Of a stretch of 64,000 bases of DNA, positions 34,421 through 44,265 are shown one piece after another. Each line of letters opens with the position of its first letter. The first letter of the stretch is position 1. The DNA is from Corynebacterium anserum. Its GTDB lineage: Bacteria > Actinomycetota > Actinomycetes > Mycobacteriales > Mycobacteriaceae. The DNA lies in assembly GCF_014262665.1 (NCBI RefSeq), contig NZ_CP046883.1:186001-250000 (forward strand), read 5' to 3'. Below the pieces are notes generated by a model. It had not been told where the DNA came from. It worked only from the letters and a program-made list of their open reading frames with translations, and searched no databases. The translations under genes and the position numbers were made by a program.

Positions 34421-36121
34421 GTGTTTTCACTGTTGGATGATCCCTGGATTCAGATCGTTGATAGCGACGATGAGCTGAAACTGGTGGGGATCCGGGACAT
34501 CTTCACGGGGGAGGTGAAAGCGGTCAGGCTGCAGGGGGAGTCCCCGGCGCAGGACTACGCGGTGATGCGCCTATTGCTAGCAATTTTCTGGCGGTCACAC
34601 AGCGATGAAGCACGAGTAATGCCAGGGAAGACCTTCAATTTTGCGGATTGGTTCGCCAGGACGCGGAAGCGGTTGCTCAGCAAAGGTGCTGACAAAGCTG
34701 TGCTGGAGTACCTGGACAAATACAGTGATCGCTTCGAACTTTTCGACTCGACTGCGCCATTTATGCAGGTAGCTGGGCTGCATGTGAAGTCAGGTGAAGC
34801 CAAGCACATCACCACTATCGTTCCAGAATCGCAGAGTGACTATTTCTCCATGCGGGCGGGACGCGCGCGTGACACCCTCACCTTTGCAGAGGCGGCACGG
34901 TGGCTTGTCTACGTGCAGGCCTACGATTATTCCGGAATCAAGTCCGGTGCTGTGGGGGATACACGGGTCAAGGGTGGAAGGGGCTACCCGATTGGAACCG
35001 GCTGGACTGGAATGACAGGTGGAACGCTCGTTATGGGAGGCAACCTGCTGGACACCCTGATTCTCAATACCGTGCAGGAATCACTGACGAATCCGGATGA
35101 CCGCCCTGTGTGGGAACGGGTCGCCGATGGCCCGGATGTCAGGTCGTCAAAGGGTGAGAAAAACGAACCGCAGGGGCCAGCGGACCTGGCCACCTGGCAG
35201 TCACGGCGTGTGCTTCTGCACAACGACGGCGACAAAGTCGTCGGGGTTGTGGTGTGTAACGGTGACAAAATTCCTGACGCTGGCGCGAACGTATTGGCCG
35301 ATCCCATGACGCCCTATCGATATTCCTCGAACAAATCGAAGAAAAACCTGGACGTGTACTATCCGCGCCCGTATGACGTGGAGCGGACAATGTGGAGATC
35401 CTTGGATTCGCTCGTCGTCGCTGAAACGGATGGCGGGTTCAGCGGTAAGGAAAAGGCGCCGAAGCGCCCGGGAATCTTGAGCAATTTAGCGCAACTCTCG
35501 CAGCAAATAGAGGGGCTGCCAAGCGTCCTGAACGTCGAGCTCTTCTCTGTCGAATACGGTCCTCAATCCTCATCAGTCGCGACGACGTACGCTGCTCGAA
35601 TGAGCCTGCCCGTCGTTATTTTGATGGAGAACTCGGCTTATCTCCGCACCGAGATTCGTGCCATGGCCTCGGCGACGACGAACGCAGCCGTAGCACTGGG
35701 ACGCTTCGCGGGGAATCTTCTTGTTGCGGCCGGTGGGGATTATGAGTTTAAGACTGCAGTCACAGACCGAGTGCTCGCCGAGCTTGAGCCCCGCTTCAAC
35801 GACTGGCTTGGCAGCATTGCGGACCTCCCCGACGATGCAGCGCAAGCTGAAAGCGAGGCTGCACAAGCAGCTGTGAAGCAGTGGCAGCAGACGGTACGGG
35901 CTGTCGTTGATGAGCATGCCCGCACGCTTCTCCGCGGTGCCGGTCCGAAGGCCTTCTCCGGCCGCGTGATTGTCAGTGGACCTGATGACACCCGGGGAAG
36001 ATTTGTCTCCGCCGCCACCTTCTACCAACTTCTGCACCGATCGTTGAATGAGGCTTTGCCCGCGACTGCGGCTGAGAAAGCTACCCAGAAACAGGAATCT
36101 CAGAAGGAAGCTACAGAATGA
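34421..36121 (+). CDS. casA: Cascade large subunit Cse1/CasA (Cas8e)
   Basis: The product begins MFSLLDDPWIQIVDSDDELKLVGIRDIF, the typical Cse1 N-terminus, and is 566 residues. Cse1 recognises the PAM and recruits Cas3. The GTG at 34421 is chosen because GGAAGGAG lies six bases upstream; an in-frame ATG at 34382 would add 13 residues but has no ribosome site. The stop overlaps the casB start as ATGA. Motif YSGIKSGAVGDTRVKGGRGYP around residues 170-190 and GRFAGNLLVAAGG toward the C-terminal helical bundle fit the family. Confidence 0.93.
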   Translation: MFSLLDDPWIQIVDSDDELKLVGIRDIFTGEVKAVRLQGESPAQDYAVMRLLLAIFWRSHSDEARVMPGKTFNFADWFARTRKRLLSKGADKAVLEYLDKYSDRFELFDSTAPFMQVAGLHVKSGEAKHITTIVPESQSDYFSMRAGRARDTLTFAEAARWLVYVQAYDYSGIKSGAVGDTRVKGGRGYPIGTGWTGMTGGTLVMGGNLLDTLILNTVQESLTNPDDRPVWERVADGPDVRSSKGEKNEPQGPADLATWQSRRVLLHNDGDKVVGVVVCNGDKIPDAGANVLADPMTPYRYSSNKSKKNLDVYYPRPYDVERTMWRSLDSLVVAETDGGFSGKEKAPKRPGILSNLAQLSQQIEGLPSVLNVELFSVEYGPQSSSVATTYAARMSLPVVILMENSAYLRTEIRAMASATTNAAVALGRFAGNLLVAAGGDYEFKTAVTDRVLAELEPRFNDWLGSIADLPDDAAQAESEAAQAAVKQWQQTVRAVVDEHARTLLRGAGPKAFSGRVIVSGPDDTRGRFVSAATFYQLLHRSLNEALPATAAEKATQKQESQKEATE

Positions 36122-36831
36122 GTGACCTAAGAAGTGACCTAAATGCAGCGCCGTCCGAGCGCACCGATGTACTCCGCAACGCGGTAGGCGCCACCTGCCA
36201 CCGCCTGCAAAACAACTATTTCTCCACCCCCTCCTCCCGCGAGTATCACGTTGCCCGCGCTTCGCTCGCCCAGATGCGCCGCAACGCCAGCATCGACATC
36301 AAACGCAATCCGTTGGGTTTGGCCACCGCACTGTTCGAAATGGGTGGTGATTTTGACACGAAACTCGCCGGGAAGGGCGATGAACCGTCGCCATCAGAAC
36401 GTGCCGCGTATACCGCGCTGACACTTTTTGCAGTGCACATGCAGTCTGCGACGTCGCCCGTCCATGTTCCATCCGTGAGCTTTGCGACGGCATGTGGGCG
36501 GCTGCACGCCCTGGGAATCTCTGATTCAATCAAGCCCCGAATTGACGCCATGCTGCTGGCCGGCAGCGAGTCGTCTCGGATTGCGCACATCCGCTCCCTT
36601 ATCGCCTTGCTCCGTACGAATGATCTCGGTTTCGACTATGGGTTGCTTGCGCGCGATCTTCGTGGCCTAGCAAACCCAAAAACCAAGTCCGGAATTCAGT
36701 TGCGGTGGGGTCGTGACTTCGCGCACGGCTACTTTGCCGGAACCAAGTCTGGCCACAGCGACACCGTTCCCGATGGTGCGGCACATGCGGAATCAGCTTC
36801 GTCAGGTTCTGCCACCACAGGCGCCAGCTAG
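36118..36831 (+). CDS. casB: Cascade small subunit Cse2/CasB
   Basis: The 237-residue product is mainly helical, with GDEPSPSERAAYTALTLFAVHMQS and RIAHIRSLIALLRTNDLGFDYGLLARDLRGL, the latter matching the conserved C-terminal Cse2 region. Two Cse2 copies stabilise the R-loop belly in Cascade. The last 30 residues are a Ser/Ala/Gly-rich tail. The start codon overlaps the casA stop (ATGA), showing translational coupling. Confidence 0.92.
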   Translation: MSDLRSDLNAAPSERTDVLRNAVGATCHRLQNNYFSTPSSREYHVARASLAQMRRNASIDIKRNPLGLATALFEMGGDFDTKLAGKGDEPSPSERAAYTALTLFAVHMQSATSPVHVPSVSFATACGRLHALGISDSIKPRIDAMLLAGSESSRIAHIRSLIALLRTNDLGFDYGLLARDLRGLANPKTKSGIQLRWGRDFAHGYFAGTKSGHSDTVPDGAAHAESASSGSATTGAS

Positions 36832-36875
36832 AACAAACCCACACAATATTCCATCACCTGAAAGGCATATAAGAC

Positions 36876-38042
36876 ATGACCCTCGTTGTTGACATCCACG
36901 CCCTGCAAACGGTCCCTCCGAGCTTGATTAACCGCGATGACACTGGAGCCCCCAAATCCGCCATCTTTGGTGGGGTACCCCGCCAGCGCGTGTCTTCTCA
37001 ATCCTGGAAGCGCGCCATCCGTCGCCACTTCGAGGAATGCGTCGGCGACAGTACCGTCGGACTGCGCTCTCGTGAGTTGCCGGAGCTGATTGCGAAGAAA
37101 GCAGCCGAGCTAGCTCCCGATGCCACGATTGACCAGGCAATCGACGGTGTTCGAAAGCTATTTAAGGCGACCGGGAAAGAGGGTATCAAGCTTGTCGATC
37201 CCGACAAGCCGAAGAAGGCGAAGAAAGGGGAGGAAGCTCCTGTCGACGAACACCCGAAGTTCCCGACCACTGCGGCACTGCTGTTCTTAAGCCCTCACCA
37301 GATCTCCCGGGCCGCAGAGGCAATCGCAAATAAGCTGCAGGGTGGAGAAGATCTGAAGTTCGCAAAGGCCGAGGCTGTCGATCTGCTTGATACTCACCAC
37401 TCAATCGATATGTCATTGTTCGGGCGCATGCTTGCAGACGCTCCGTCGTACAATATTGATGCCGCTGTGCAGGTGGCACATGCTCTGAGTGTTCATGAAT
37501 CACAGCCGGAATTCGACTACTTCACCGCCGTTGATGATGTCGTGGAGGATGCCGAGGAAACCGGAGCTGGCATGATCGGTACCACCCAGATGATGTCCTC
37601 GACTCTCTACAGGTTCGCAACGGTCAATGTCGATGCTCTTGCCCAGAATCTGGATGATCGGGAGATTGCACGCGAGGCCACCGCAATGTTCCTCACCGCG
37701 TTCATCGAATCGATGCCGACGGGTAAGCAGAACAGTTTCGCAAACAACACCCTTCCTGAATTGGTCTACGTCGCGGTTCGCGATACTCGGTCAGTATCTC
37801 TTGTCAACGCTTTCGAGGAGCCGGTTACTTCTGAGTCTGGAAGTCGCCGTAAAGCTGCTGCTGAAGCACTGGCTAACGAAGAACGCGACATTGAACAGGC
37901 CTACGGAATGAAGCCGCTCGCAGCATACGTCCTGGGTGTTAAAGGCTTGGGTAATGCATTCGAGGGGCTTGCCGAAAATGTGAATAAGCAGGAGCTCCTG
38001 GATCGGCTCGGCAAGCTTCTGGCTGAAGAGGAAGCAAACTAG
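36876..38042 (+). CDS. cas7e: Cascade backbone subunit Cas7e/CasC (Cse4)
   Basis: The 388-residue product begins MTLVVDIHALQTVPPSLINRDDTGAPKSAIFGGVPRQRVSSQSWKRAIR, the characteristic Cas7e N-terminus. It has ETGAGMIGTTQMMSSTLYRFATVNVDALAQN and FIESMPTGKQNSFANNTLPELVYV further on. Six copies coat the crRNA guide in Cascade. A Lys-rich stretch (KPKKAKKGEEAP) near residue 110 is a local insertion. GAAAGG precedes the ATG; the gap to casB is 44 bp. Confidence 0.95.
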   Translation: MTLVVDIHALQTVPPSLINRDDTGAPKSAIFGGVPRQRVSSQSWKRAIRRHFEECVGDSTVGLRSRELPELIAKKAAELAPDATIDQAIDGVRKLFKATGKEGIKLVDPDKPKKAKKGEEAPVDEHPKFPTTAALLFLSPHQISRAAEAIANKLQGGEDLKFAKAEAVDLLDTHHSIDMSLFGRMLADAPSYNIDAAVQVAHALSVHESQPEFDYFTAVDDVVEDAEETGAGMIGTTQMMSSTLYRFATVNVDALAQNLDDREIAREATAMFLTAFIESMPTGKQNSFANNTLPELVYVAVRDTRSVSLVNAFEEPVTSESGSRRKAAAEALANEERDIEQAYGMKPLAAYVLGVKGLGNAFEGLAENVNKQELLDRLGKLLAEEEAN

Positions 38043-38045
38043 TCC

Positions 38046-38753
38046 ATGTCATATTCACTTCTACTGCTCCTTAAAGGCCCAATGCAGTCATGGGGTGACG
38101 AGTCCCGCTACGGTACTCGGGCTACAGGAAACACTCCGAGCAAGTCTGGCGTGATTGGGCTTCTCGCCGCCGCGCAAGGTCGGCAGCGAACGGATCCGAT
38201 TGAGGACCTTGTCCGCCTGGACTTCGCCGTACGCGTGGACCAATCGGGTTCGCTCATGCGGGACTACCAGACTGCCCAGCCTTGGCAGCGGAACCTGAAA
38301 GCCAATGCATCTTTGGTGACTCGCCATTACCTTTCCGATGCGGCATTTGTTGCTGCAATTGGCTCGGATGACCGAGCACTTCTTGAAGCCCTGCAGGAAC
38401 AACTGCGTAAACCTGCGTACCCACTGTTTCTTGGGCGTCGCTCGTGCCCCGCACCCGCGAATCTGGACCTGGGAATCGTCAATGCGCCTGTTGTGGAGGC
38501 ATTGCTTAGCCACGACCGGTGGCATGCCACGCTTGCCCACAAAAAGGAGCGTTCAACCAGGGTGGAATTACCCATTTACCGTGATGGACGCCCAGGCGAA
38601 ACCGGTACTCCACGTCAGGATGTTCCTCTCTCCTTCGCGCAAGAACACCGTAAATACGGCTGGAGAACCGTCGTCTACGCGGGATCAAAGGAAATGCTTA
38701 ATGATCACGGAACCAGCCGCGACCCATTCTTTGAGGCAGTGATTTCATCATGA
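38046..38753 (+). CDS. cas5e: Cascade subunit Cas5e/CasD
   Basis: The 235-residue product starts MSYSLLLLLKGPMQSWGDESRYGTRATGNTPSKSGVIGLLAAAQGR, the diagnostic Cas5e N-terminus with the RAMP fold and the SKSG loop. Cas5e binds the 5' handle of the crRNA. The gene begins 4 bp after the cas7e stop and its own stop overlaps the cas6e start (ATGA). Confidence 0.95.
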   Translation: MSYSLLLLLKGPMQSWGDESRYGTRATGNTPSKSGVIGLLAAAQGRQRTDPIEDLVRLDFAVRVDQSGSLMRDYQTAQPWQRNLKANASLVTRHYLSDAAFVAAIGSDDRALLEALQEQLRKPAYPLFLGRRSCPAPANLDLGIVNAPVVEALLSHDRWHATLAHKKERSTRVELPIYRDGRPGETGTPRQDVPLSFAQEHRKYGWRTVVYAGSKEMLNDHGTSRDPFFEAVISS

Positions 38754-39418
38754 CGACGTTTACGAAGGTTTTGATTAACCCCGCACGGCGCCAAGGAAGG
38801 ACCTACCTAATTAATCCAAACGCGCTCCACGCCGCAGTGCGGTACTGCTTCCCTGCCGATATTGATCAAACACAGCAGCGCATCCTGTGGCGTTTGGACA
38901 ATAGAGACCACGAGCATGTGCTCTACATCGTCGGGCCAGAAAAACCCACCACAGCGCATATTGTTGACGAAGCGGGTTGGGAGACGCGACCACAGCAAAC
39001 GGCAGATTATGATCGCATGTTGTCCCAACTCACGTTGGGACAACGGTGGCACTTTGAGCTCCTTGCCAACCCGACCAAAACTTTGAATCAAGGGCGGGAT
39101 AAGCGCGGCAAAGTTGTCGCCCACCTCAGTGCCCACGAGCAATTGAAGTGGCTCCACCGCAAGGCAGAGTCTATGGGCGTGAGTTTTGGCTCGGTCGAGG
39201 AGAGCACTGCCAGAGTAATTGAGAGTAAGAAACTCAGCTTCCGTAAACTCCGGCAGGACGGGAAACAAGGTCACAGTGTCCACCTGATTACTGCCCGGTA
39301 CGCCGGAACTCTAGAGGTGGTGGACGTCGATAAATTGCGGGAGACACTTACCAACGGTGTTGGGCGTGCGAAGGGATACGGCTGTGGGCTTCTAACCCTT
39401 GCCCGGGGAGAGGAATAA
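38750..39418 (+). CDS. cas6e: crRNA-processing endoribonuclease Cas6e/CasE
   Basis: The 222-residue product has two RAMP folds, a likely catalytic His at about residue 27 in NALHAAVRYCF, and the C-terminal Gly-rich loop GVGRAKGYGCGLLTLA. It cuts the repeat transcript at the base of the hairpin and keeps the 3' handle. The array repeat forms a CCCCGC/GCGGGG stem suited to it. It overlaps cas5e by 4 bp. Confidence 0.94.
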   Translation: MTTFTKVLINPARRQGRTYLINPNALHAAVRYCFPADIDQTQQRILWRLDNRDHEHVLYIVGPEKPTTAHIVDEAGWETRPQQTADYDRMLSQLTLGQRWHFELLANPTKTLNQGRDKRGKVVAHLSAHEQLKWLHRKAESMGVSFGSVEESTARVIESKKLSFRKLRQDGKQGHSVHLITARYAGTLEVVDVDKLRETLTNGVGRAKGYGCGLLTLARGEE

Positions 39419-39420
39419 CT

Positions 39421-40362
39421 GTGCCGGGGCAGCCAAGCAGCACACCGCTTGATCGGCTTCTGCTGCCGCGAATGGAGGATAGGATCTCGTTCCTTTATGT
39501 CGAACGTGCGGTCCTCAACCGTGATGGCAATGCTGTGACCATCCAAGATTCCCGGGGTATTGCTCATGTGCCGGCAACAGAATTAGCAGTCGTGCTTCTT
39601 GGCCCTGGCACAAAGGTCACTTACGCAGCCATGGCGTTATTGGGGGATGCTGGGGTATCCGCGGTGTGGGTAGGGGAGAAGGGAGTCCGTTACTACGCTC
39701 ATGGGCGCCCAGCTGCGAAGACGTCGAGGTTCGCCGAAGCGCATGCAAAAATTTGGTCTAACCAGCGATCGAGATTGCGATGTGCCCGGAGAATGTACGC
39801 CATGCGTTTCCCCGGTGAGGACGTATCAGAACTGACAATGGCTCAGTTGCGTGGCAGGGAAGGTGCGCGGATGAAGCGCATCTACGCTGCCGAGGCACAA
39901 CGAACGGGTGTCGAATGGTCCCGGAGATCATACGACCCCATGGACTTCGACGCGGGTGATCCCATCAACAGGGCTTTGACTGAAAGTTCTGCTGCTCTTT
40001 ACGGCATTGCGCACGCGGTGATAGTCGGACTCGGGTTTCTCCCTTCTCTCGGAATTGTGCATACGGGAACCGATAGATCCTTTGTTTACGACGTCGCGGA
40101 TTTGTACAAGGCAGAGATTTCTATACCAGCAGCTTTTGATGCTGTTGCCGCCGCTTCGGCTGGGGATTATTTCAACGTGAGGAGGCTGGTTCGGGACAAG
40201 GTTGTAACTACACGTCTGATACAAAAAATGGTCCGCGATTTACAGGAACTAATGGATATTCCCACTTCAGAGACATATTCTGATGCCGAATTAATGCTGT
40301 GGAATGAACTAGAAGTCATCGCGGCAGGTATTAACTGGGCAGATGAAAGCGGTGTGCCCTGA
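39421..40362 (+). CDS. cas1: CRISPR integrase Cas1 (type I-E)
   Basis: The 313-residue product has the Cas1e N-terminus DRISFLYVERAVLNRDGNAVTI and metal ligands at about Glu147 (RGREGARMK), His214 (GIVHTG) and Asp227 (VYDVADLYK), matching E. coli Cas1 E141/H208/D221. With Cas2 it integrates prespacers at the leader end. The GTG start 39421 is supported by GAGAGGAA upstream and lies 2 bp after the cas6e stop. All catalytic residues are present, so adaptation looks functional. Confidence 0.96.
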   Translation: MPGQPSSTPLDRLLLPRMEDRISFLYVERAVLNRDGNAVTIQDSRGIAHVPATELAVVLLGPGTKVTYAAMALLGDAGVSAVWVGEKGVRYYAHGRPAAKTSRFAEAHAKIWSNQRSRLRCARRMYAMRFPGEDVSELTMAQLRGREGARMKRIYAAEAQRTGVEWSRRSYDPMDFDAGDPINRALTESSAALYGIAHAVIVGLGFLPSLGIVHTGTDRSFVYDVADLYKAEISIPAAFDAVAAASAGDYFNVRRLVRDKVVTTRLIQKMVRDLQELMDIPTSETYSDAELMLWNELEVIAAGINWADESGVP

Positions 40363-40706
40363 TGATGGTTCTGACAGTCACCGCAGTTCCAGCCGGTTTA
40401 CGCGGTGATCTGACCAAGTGGTTGATGGAAATTGCCCCGGGTGTTTTTGTAGGAGACCCCAGCGCCAGGATTCGAGATTTGCTGTGGGAAAGGACGATTG
40501 GCCTTTGTAAAGATGGCCGTGCTCTGTTGATCTATTCGTCAGATAACGAGCAGGGGATGGAGTTTCGCACTCACCGACATAACTGGGAACCGACCGATTT
40601 TGACGGGATTACTCTGATGATGCGTCCCAGTGAAAAGAACGCATATCAAAAGTACCCCCGCCGTACGGGATGGTCTACAGCACGAAACGCACGTAGGCGT
40701 CGTTAG
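40362..40706 (+). CDS. cas2: CRISPR adaptation protein Cas2 (type I-E)
   Basis: The 114-residue product has VLTVTAVPAGLRGDLTKWLMEIAPGVFVG and the GMEFRTHRHNWEPTDFDGITLMMRP segment, diagnostic of Cas2e. It dimerises to bridge two Cas1 dimers. Its ATG overlaps the cas1 stop (TGATG). The C-terminal tail is basic and may contact DNA. The leader and array follow directly. Confidence 0.94.
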   Translation: MMVLTVTAVPAGLRGDLTKWLMEIAPGVFVGDPSARIRDLLWERTIGLCKDGRALLIYSSDNEQGMEFRTHRHNWEPTDFDGITLMMRPSEKNAYQKYPRRTGWSTARNARRRR

Positions 40707-40811
40707 GGAACGCTAGCAAAGGGTTGTCTCGGATTGAGACTCGTGCGAAGCGGTGGGAAGAAGTCGTATGTAAAATGACAATGGCTCTACTAAAACTGCT
40801 GATCCGCAAGT
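40707..40811 (+). promoter_or_regulatory. CRISPR leader
   Basis: This 105-bp gap between the cas2 stop and the first repeat is the leader by position. It contains a perfect GTCTC/GAGAC inverted repeat (40726-40730 and 40736-40740) and an AT-rich stretch near 40768-40800 that may hold the array promoter. Confidence 0.7.
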
Positions 40812-43800
40812 GTGTTCCCCGCGCAGGCGGGGATGAGCCCCGACGGTGATCCATCATGCACCTCACTGCGATGTGTTCCCCGCGCAGGCGGGGATGAGCC
40901 GTCATCGGTCATGCCGCTACGCTCCAAATCAGCGTGTTCCCCGCGCAGGCGGGGATGAGCCCCTGCCTCACCAAATGCTCGTTGGCCTGCCACACGTGTT
41001 CCCCGCGCAGGCGGGGATGAGCCTCCGTATCAGAAACCGCAGGCCCATACTCTTTCGTGTTCCCCGCGCAGGCGGGGATGAGCCCGCCTTCGACCTCGTA
41101 CGAATCCACCGCTTCGGGTGTTCCCCGCGCAGGCGGGGATGAGCCCCGGGAACCCATTCTCAAACACCCCGATAAGCAGTGTTCCCCGCGCAGGCGGGGA
41201 TGAGCCGGGGCGGGGTTTCTTTTATGTGTGGCCGGTAATGTGTTCCCCGCGCAGGCGGGGATGAGCCCCACGCGGGGCGGAATTTAACGGGCACGTATTC
41301 GTGTTCCCCGCGCAGGCGGGGATGAGCCCACTGCACACCCGCCCCTCAACACGAACACCCCGTGTTCCCCGCGCAGGCGGGGATGAGCCGTTAACGCCCA
41401 CTGATGAGCATCACCTGGACTAGTGTTCCCCGCGCAGGCGGGGATGAGCCCAACCAGGACGGTGTGTCCGTTAGCCTCCTCGAGTGTTCCCCGCGCAGGC
41501 GGGGATGAGCCGGATGTAGATTTCTTCCCATGCGCTACCCCATGGTGTTCCCCGCGCAGGCGGGGATGAGCCCCCCTTCTTTTCTCTCTCACCTCCCATC
41601 TTGAAGTGTTCCCCGCGCAGGCGGGGATGAGCCCCAGACGAGGATGTGCCCGCCTGACTGGAGGTTGTGTTCCCCGCGCAGGCGGGGATGAGCCCATGCA
41701 TACCGCATCACTTTGGCTGCGCTATATGTGTTCCCCGCGCAGGCGGGGATGAGCCTGAGGGGTGTTGCAACCAGTGGTTATCGTTTGCGTGTTCCCCGCG
41801 CAGGCGGGGATGAGCCGTGTTCGAATAGGTAACGCTAACCTGGGGAGGGGTGTTCCCCGCGCAGGCGGGGATGAGCCCTCGTCGATGCCAGACCGGGAAC
41901 TACATGGGCGGTGTTCCCCGCGCAGGCGGGGATGAGCCCGAGCAGACGCGGCACAGCGGGCTAATGAAGTAGTGTTCCCCGCGCAGGCGGGGATGAGCCC
42001 CTAGCTGTTGACCGTCCCGTGTAAGGACAATGGTGTTCCCCGCGCAGGCGGGGATGAGCCCTCCTTACCCATCACGTCGATAATGCTTGACTCGTGTTCC
42101 CCGCGCAGGCGGGGATGAGCCCGCCGCGAGCAGAATGTTGCCCATATATGTGTGGTGTTCCCCGCGCAGGCGGGGATGAGCCGCACGCCGCAACGGGCAA
42201 CGCCTCGACGACCAAGTGTTCCCCGCGCAGGCGGGGATGAGCCCCGCTGAAACACATCCAACGCCATCACATCAGGGTGTTCCCCGCGCAGGCGGGGATG
42301 AGCCCCGGTCGTGAATACTGGACAGCCGCACAATGCGGTGTTCCCCGCGCAGGCGGGGATGAGCCGTTGCGGTTAGAAAAGCCGGCTTTGCTCCTCGTGT
42401 GTTCCCCGCGCAGGCGGGGATGAGCCGGACACCCACAATGACCATAACCTACAGCGACCGTGTTCCCCGCGCAGGCGGGGATGAGCCCCATCCGAACTGG
42501 TGAAACGCCACGGATCACCGGTGTTCCCCGCGCAGGCGGGGATGAGCCCATTCCTTTGCGGAAAAAGAGGGGAAGAAAATCGTGTTCCCCGCGCAGGCGG
42601 GGATGAGCCTTGGGAGCGCCGTAAGCGCGAGAACGGAGGGAAGTGTTCCCCGCGCAGGCGGGGATGAGCCCTGGAGGAGTACATGCCTTCTGTGCAGGTC
42701 GCTGTGTTCCCCGCGCAGGCGGGGATGAGCCCCCCGACCCTCATCATCAGCAAGATTCCACAGTGTTCCCCGCGCAGGCGGGGATGAGCCGAAAAGAAAG
42801 TTGAGCTAAGAAAACTATGAAGAGTGTTCCCCGCGCAGGCGGGGATGAGCCCTATCTTAGGGTCAGTGGTTCAGACAGTACTTGGTGTTCCCCGCGCAGG
42901 CGGGGATGAGCCCAAACGCCTCAACCAATAACCACCCCGCTTGCGGTGTTCCCCGCGCAGGCGGGGATGAGCCCCTCGGTTGGAAGATCACCATGCGTAT
43001 TGTGGTGTGTTCCCCGCGCAGGCGGGGATGAGCCCTACTGGAGGTCGAAGGCTACTACGCCGACGACGTGTTCCCCGCGCAGGCGGGGATGAGCCGGTGG
43101 TCATGGGGATAGTTATATTCTTTGGCTGGTGTTCCCCGCGCAGGCGGGGATGAGCCCCACAAGCGCCCAGCATTGAGGAAATCGGATCCGTGTTCCCCGC
43201 GCAGGCGGGGATGAGCCCGACTCAGATAACGCCCAGCTACGCCACTACCTGTGTTCCCCGCGCAGGCGGGGATGAGCCCTTGTCACTGTTTCTAGCCGAA
43301 GTGAAGAGCAAGTGTTCCCCGCGCAGGCGGGGATGAGCCCAACAAAGACAAAAACTCAAGCAACATCCAGAGGTGTTCCCCGCGCAGGCGGGGATGAGCC
43401 CACGTGAACTACAGGGAGTACTTGACAGACTCAGTGTTCCCCGCGCAGGCGGGGATGAGCCGGCTTCACCGCACCTAAACGGCAACCCAATTTCGTGTTC
43501 CCCGCGCAGGCGGGGATGAGCCCCCCAGCGGGATCTTTCCTGCTTTCCAGTCGGAGTGTTCCCCGCGCAGGCGGGGATGAGCCCGCCGCTTTCGCACACT
43601 GCCTCACAACGGGGCAGTGTTCCCCGCGCAGGCGGGGATGAGCCGGCTTCACCGCACCTAAACGGCAACCCAATTTCGTGTTCCCCGCGCAGGCGGGGAT
43701 GAGCCCGCACCCAACCTCACCAAAGCCCACCCACACGAGTGTTCCCCGCGCAGGCGGGGATGAGCCTAAGAAGATGTCCACTTTCTAAATAAGGGGGTGG

Positions 43801-43949
43801 TGTTCCCCGCGCAGGCGGGGATGAGCCGAGCTTCTTGAGCGGATGAACTCTGCAGCAATGGTGTTCCCCGCGCAGGCGGGGATGAGCCCTCGCAGAAAAC
43901 AAACAACAAAACCCCAGGCAGGTGTTCCCCGCGCAGGCGGGGATGAGCC
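40812..43949 (+). CRISPR. type I-E CRISPR array, 52 repeats and 51 spacers
   Basis: The 28-bp repeat begins GTGTTCCCCGCG, ends GGGGATGAGCC, and forms a CCCCGC/GCGGGG stem with loop GCAG. I count 52 copies, all identical as far as I can read, starting at 40812, 40873, 40934, 40996 and so on with a 61-bp period; the last is 43922-43949. Spacers are 33 nt, except one of 34 (before 40996) and one of 31 (before 42763). The spacers at 43462-43494 and 43645-43677 are identical. The first spacer base is C in 34, G in 13, T in 4 and never A. No degenerate end repeat is seen. Many open frames inside are artefacts of the repeat. Confidence 0.99.
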
Positions 43950-44260
43950 CTCACACACATAAGAAACCAACCTTGCCATAATTTGTTCACACGGAGGGGG
44001 CAACCGGATGTGAGAAGGTGCTGGTTGCGTGGCTGGTTTATAGGGGGCTTGTGGAACAGATGTAGAGAAACTTCTTAGGCGGATCGAGGCAACAGTAGGG
44101 CTCTAGCGGTTGATTGTTGTTGATAAGGGCAATGGAGTAAGTGGCGGATAGTATCGGGTGCTCTAGGGGATTTTTATGGCCGTTGATCAGGCGAAAAAGA
44201 AAAAGTTGAGTGAATTGGGAACAACTTTGAACTGTTGCGAGTTGTATAGGTTGTCAAAGA
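43950..44260. other. noncoding region between the CRISPR array and the dnaK promoter
   Basis: No supported gene is present apart from a possible 29-codon frame at its right end. There is no degenerate CRISPR repeat here, so the array stops sharply. The dnaK control elements begin at 44261. Confidence 0.5.
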
Positions 44261-44265
44261 GTTGA
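44176..44265 (+). CDS. possible 29-residue leader peptide before dnaK
   Basis: ATG 44176 follows AGGGGA by five bases and opens a 29-codon frame starting MAVDQAKKKKLSELGTTLN. Its TGA stop lies inside the HAIR operator. The Lys-rich start is plausible for a small basic protein, but nothing else supports expression. It may be chance. Confidence 0.2.
   Translation: MAVDQAKKKKLSELGTTLNCCELYRLSKS

Noticed and set aside
40846-44003. many frames with repeated SSPPARGT, AHPRLRGEH or LIPACAGNT peptides
   Set aside because: They are translations of the CRISPR repeat, not proteins.
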